This document shows, one piece after another, positions 5,929-7,359 of a DNA stretch of 7,359 nt. The stretch spans positions 1 to 7,359 of the forward strand of contig JADBKA010000235.1 of NCBI GenBank assembly GCA_014896635.1, written 5' to 3'. Below the pieces are notes generated by a model. That model did no database searches. It was not told the DNA's origin and was given only the letters and a program-made list of their open reading frames with translations. Positions within the stretch are counted from its first letter, which is position 1. Each line of letters opens with the position of its first letter. This stretch comes from Ktedonobacteraceae bacterium (lineage in GTDB: Bacteria > Chloroflexota > Ktedonobacteria > Ktedonobacterales > Ktedonobacteraceae). A program made the position numbers and the translations under genes.

Positions 5929-5957
5929 ATTCTACCATCGAATGGCGAACTCTACAA
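5929..5957 (-). promoter_or_regulatory. Candidate promoter of the lipid kinase unit
   Basis: On the minus strand, TTGTAG (5957-5952) and TAGAAT (5934-5929) are separated by 17 bases. The -10 is five of six and identical to that proposed for ctaG; the -35 has the TTG core only. Transcription would start near 5922 and give a leader of about 34 nt containing the AAAGGAG ribosome site. Confidence 0.45.
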
Positions 5958-5993
5958 TGTCTGAAACAATCCTCATTGTTCCCTCTCTAGCAA

Positions 5994-6007
5994 GAGGAAA
6001 GTTCCTC
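5994..6007 (-). terminator. Possible weak terminator after the dehydrogenase
   Basis: GAGGAA/TTCCTC forms a 14-base near-perfect palindrome about 40 bases after the dehydrogenase stop, and a second inverted repeat AACAAT/ATTGTT lies at 5965-5980. Neither is followed by a clear T tract on the minus strand, so termination is uncertain and read-through into the lipid kinase is possible. Confidence 0.25.
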
Positions 6008-6046
6008 CTATCCTCTACGGGTTGTTCCGCGCCATGCAAGTCTGCT

Positions 6047-7069
6047 TTACGGCACCAGTACGATCTTGGTTGCTACACCGGGCCGGTCCACCAGCTCTTC
6101 AAACGATTCCGGCCCCTGTTCCAGGTTACGGACTTCCAGCCAGGGGCCAGACGGCACTGCACCCGCCGCCAGCAGTTCTGCCGCTCGCTGGACATCCTGC
6201 ATAGAATAGCCATAGGAACCGAGGAGCGCGACTTCCGAGCGAATGATATCGCTGACATCAAACGTTGTGTCGCGGTCATGCAGTCCCAGCAGCACCACAC
6301 GCCCGCCCGGTCCAGCCGCCGCCACCGCCGCCTGGCGCGTTACTGCGCGTCCCACCGCATCGAGTACCACTGTGCGCACCCGGTCAGCAAGGTGCCGGCG
6401 AATGCTGGCGACGACATCGTCCGCACGCGCATCCAGTACGATATCGGCGCCCATGGCCTTTGCCTGTTCCAGGCGGGCCGCGTTGGTATCGACGGCGATG
6501 ATGCGCGCCGGCTGAGCCTGCCTGGCAGCACAGATGGTCAGCAGGCCGATGGAGCCAGCTCCCCACACGACAACACCATCAGCAGGCGTGACACCCGCGA
6601 TGCCCACACCGTGCAGGGCCACAGCAAACGGCTCAACCAGCGCTCCCTTCTGTGGCTCCAGATTCTCGGACAATGGCACAAGCGCCCTGGCAGGCACAAC
6701 TACGTAGTCGGCGAAGCCGCCGGGGCGATGCGCACCGATGAGTTTACGCGACGGGCAGAGATGCGCTAAACCGGCACGACAGAAGTGGCACTCGCCACAA
6801 CTCACCAGCGGATTGACAGCAACATATTGCCCACGTCGTCCAGCGTCCGGCGCCACACCGGCACCGCTAGCGACGACCTCGCCACAAAATTCATGGCCCA
6901 TGATCAACGGCGGCACACGCAGGCTATTGAAACTAAGATAACCCTCAATTTCTGATCCACAAATACCAACGGCCTGCACTTTGATCAATACTTCGTCCGG
7001 CCCCGGCGCCGGCTCAGCAGCCTCTTCAATTTTAAGAATACGCGGTCCATGCCAGACAAGCACTCTCAT
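6047..7069 (-). CDS. Zinc-dependent medium-chain dehydrogenase (alcohol/polyol type)
   Basis: This cytoplasmic oxidoreductase of the MDR superfamily interconverts an alcohol or polyol with the ketone or aldehyde using NAD(H). Its 340 residues fit the family. An N-terminal GroES-like domain carries the catalytic zinc ligands C37, H59, E60 and probably E146. The structural zinc ligands are C91, C94, C97 and C105 with exact C-x2-C-x2-C-x7-C spacing. The Rossmann fold has GAGSIG (170-175), and an acidic residue (D194) ends the second strand, which favours NAD over NADP. AAAGGA stands 7 bases before the ATG. The overall pattern (CGSE, GHEFCGEVV, NPLVSCGECHFC) resembles threonine, sorbitol, butanediol and galactitol-phosphate dehydrogenases; the substrate cannot be decided. 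It is probably a single-gene unit with a heavily structured leader. Confidence 0.9.
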   Translation of the reverse strand: MRVLVWHGPRILKIEEAAEPAPGPDEVLIKVQAVGICGSEIEGYLSFNSLRVPPLIMGHEFCGEVVASGAGVAPDAGRRGQYVAVNPLVSCGECHFCRAGLAHLCPSRKLIGAHRPGGFADYVVVPARALVPLSENLEPQKGALVEPFAVALHGVGIAGVTPADGVVVWGAGSIGLLTICAARQAQPARIIAVDTNAARLEQAKAMGADIVLDARADDVVASIRRHLADRVRTVVLDAVGRAVTRQAAVAAAGPGGRVVLLGLHDRDTTFDVSDIIRSEVALLGSYGYSMQDVQRAAELLAAGAVPSGPWLEVRNLEQGPESFEELVDRPGVATKIVLVP

Positions 7070-7092
7070 GAAATAATCCTTTCAAGGCGGGC

Positions 7093-7154
7093 TATGGCCG
7101 CCTACCTGTCTGCCCGGCAGCCCGGCTGACAGCCATAGCAGACAGACGGCCATA
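7093..7154 (-). repeat. Composite stem-loop before the dehydrogenase
   Basis: The outer stem TATGGCCG (7093-7100) pairs perfectly with CGGCCATA (7147-7154). An inner stem CTGTCTGC (7106-7113) pairs perfectly with GCAGACAG (7138-7145). A terminal mini-hairpin GGCT/AGCC sits at 7124-7134, beside a direct repeat of GCCCGGC (7112-7118, 7120-7126). A further 8-base pair GCTATGGC/GCCATAGC (7091-7098, 7132-7139) offers an alternative fold. No T tract follows on either strand, so it is not a standard terminator. It lies 11 bases upstream of the AAAGGA ribosome site. It may be a leader regulatory structure, a regulator-binding site or a REP/MITE-like repeat. Confidence 0.55.
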
Positions 7155-7218
7155 TCCGTTCACTAGCAGTGAGAAAACGATAACTATTACTAGAGCATAC
7201 CATATTTCTCTGCCCGGC

Positions 7219-7359
7219 TTACGGAGCAAGGTTCCCACCAGCCCTTCTCTGTTTGAAAAAATTCACATAAGTTACCCCGTCCATTCCTTCCTCATAGTAG
7301 TCCGTCATCACATAATCCTGTTTGTAGCCAGCAGCCTCATAAAACTTTTTCCCTCGCTG
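7219..7359 (-). CDS. Probable GNAT-family N-acetyltransferase, C-terminal fragment
   Basis: Only the last 46 residues are in the window; the gene enters from the right edge. The fragment begins QRGKKFYEAAGYKQDYVM, which fits the end of a GNAT domain, where A-x-x-FYE-x-x-GY forms the last helix and turn of the acetyl-CoA fold. A final strand follows (GVTYVNFFKQ), and the stop is TAA. The family transfers acetyl from acetyl-CoA to an amine; the substrate is not readable here. It lies upstream of the dehydrogenase on the same strand with a gap of about 150 bases, so a shared transcript is possible but not shown. Confidence 0.65.
   Translation of the reverse strand, partial: QRGKKFYEAAGYKQDYVMTDYYEEGMDGVTYVNFFKQRRAGGNLAP

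Noticed and set aside
5903..6769. Long + strand open frame (288 codons)
   Set aside because: It lies antisense to the zinc dehydrogenase, whose motifs are complete. Its own protein is Arg/His/Gln-rich with no recognisable domain and no ribosome site.

Overview
The window looks like ordinary chromosome from a moderately GC-rich, aerobic bacterium. It carries eight complete protein genes and the 3' end of a ninth. A CtaG-type cytochrome oxidase assembly protein, an Hsp20, an orphan ParA next to a SAP/Rho-N-like protein and strong AGGAGG-type ribosome sites would fit a Chloroflexota (Ktedonobacteria-like) or other terrabacterial genome. That placement is inference from protein character, not from a marker gene. 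No rRNA, tRNA, CRISPR array, transposase or phage gene is visible.

Layout, left to right. 1-437: non-coding, ending in the hsp20 leader. 438-899 (+): Hsp20 small heat-shock protein, closed by a strong hairpin terminator at 1001-1034. 1172-2068 (+): CtaG-like membrane protein with its own candidate promoter. 2144-4299 (+): a transcription unit with a near-consensus promoter and a structured leader of about 190 nt. It encodes a ParA-type ATPase, a 120-residue protein with a C-terminal SAP/Rho-N-like helical module, and endonuclease III (Nth). The last two genes are coupled by an ATGA overlap. 4294-5888 (-): a diacylglycerol-kinase-like lipid kinase followed by a PlsC-type acyltransferase, also joined by an ATGA overlap. 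This pair converges on nth with interlocked stop codons and has its own candidate promoter. 6047-7069 (-): zinc-dependent medium-chain alcohol/polyol dehydrogenase. 7219-7359 (-): C-terminal end of a probable GNAT acetyltransferase that runs off the window. A large composite stem-loop lies between the last two genes.

How the genes work together. The lipid kinase and acyltransferase plausibly both feed the phosphatidic-acid pool of the membrane. Hsp20 and CtaG are independent single-gene units for protein-folding stress and respiratory oxidase (copper-centre) assembly. The most unusual grouping is ParA + SAP/Rho-N-like protein + Nth. No ParB gene and no recognisable parS site is present, so the small protein is a candidate non-canonical DNA-binding partner of ParA, and its coupling to a base-excision repair enzyme suggests a nucleoid or repair role. 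This is the best candidate for an undescribed system here, but it rests on gene arrangement and motif reading only.
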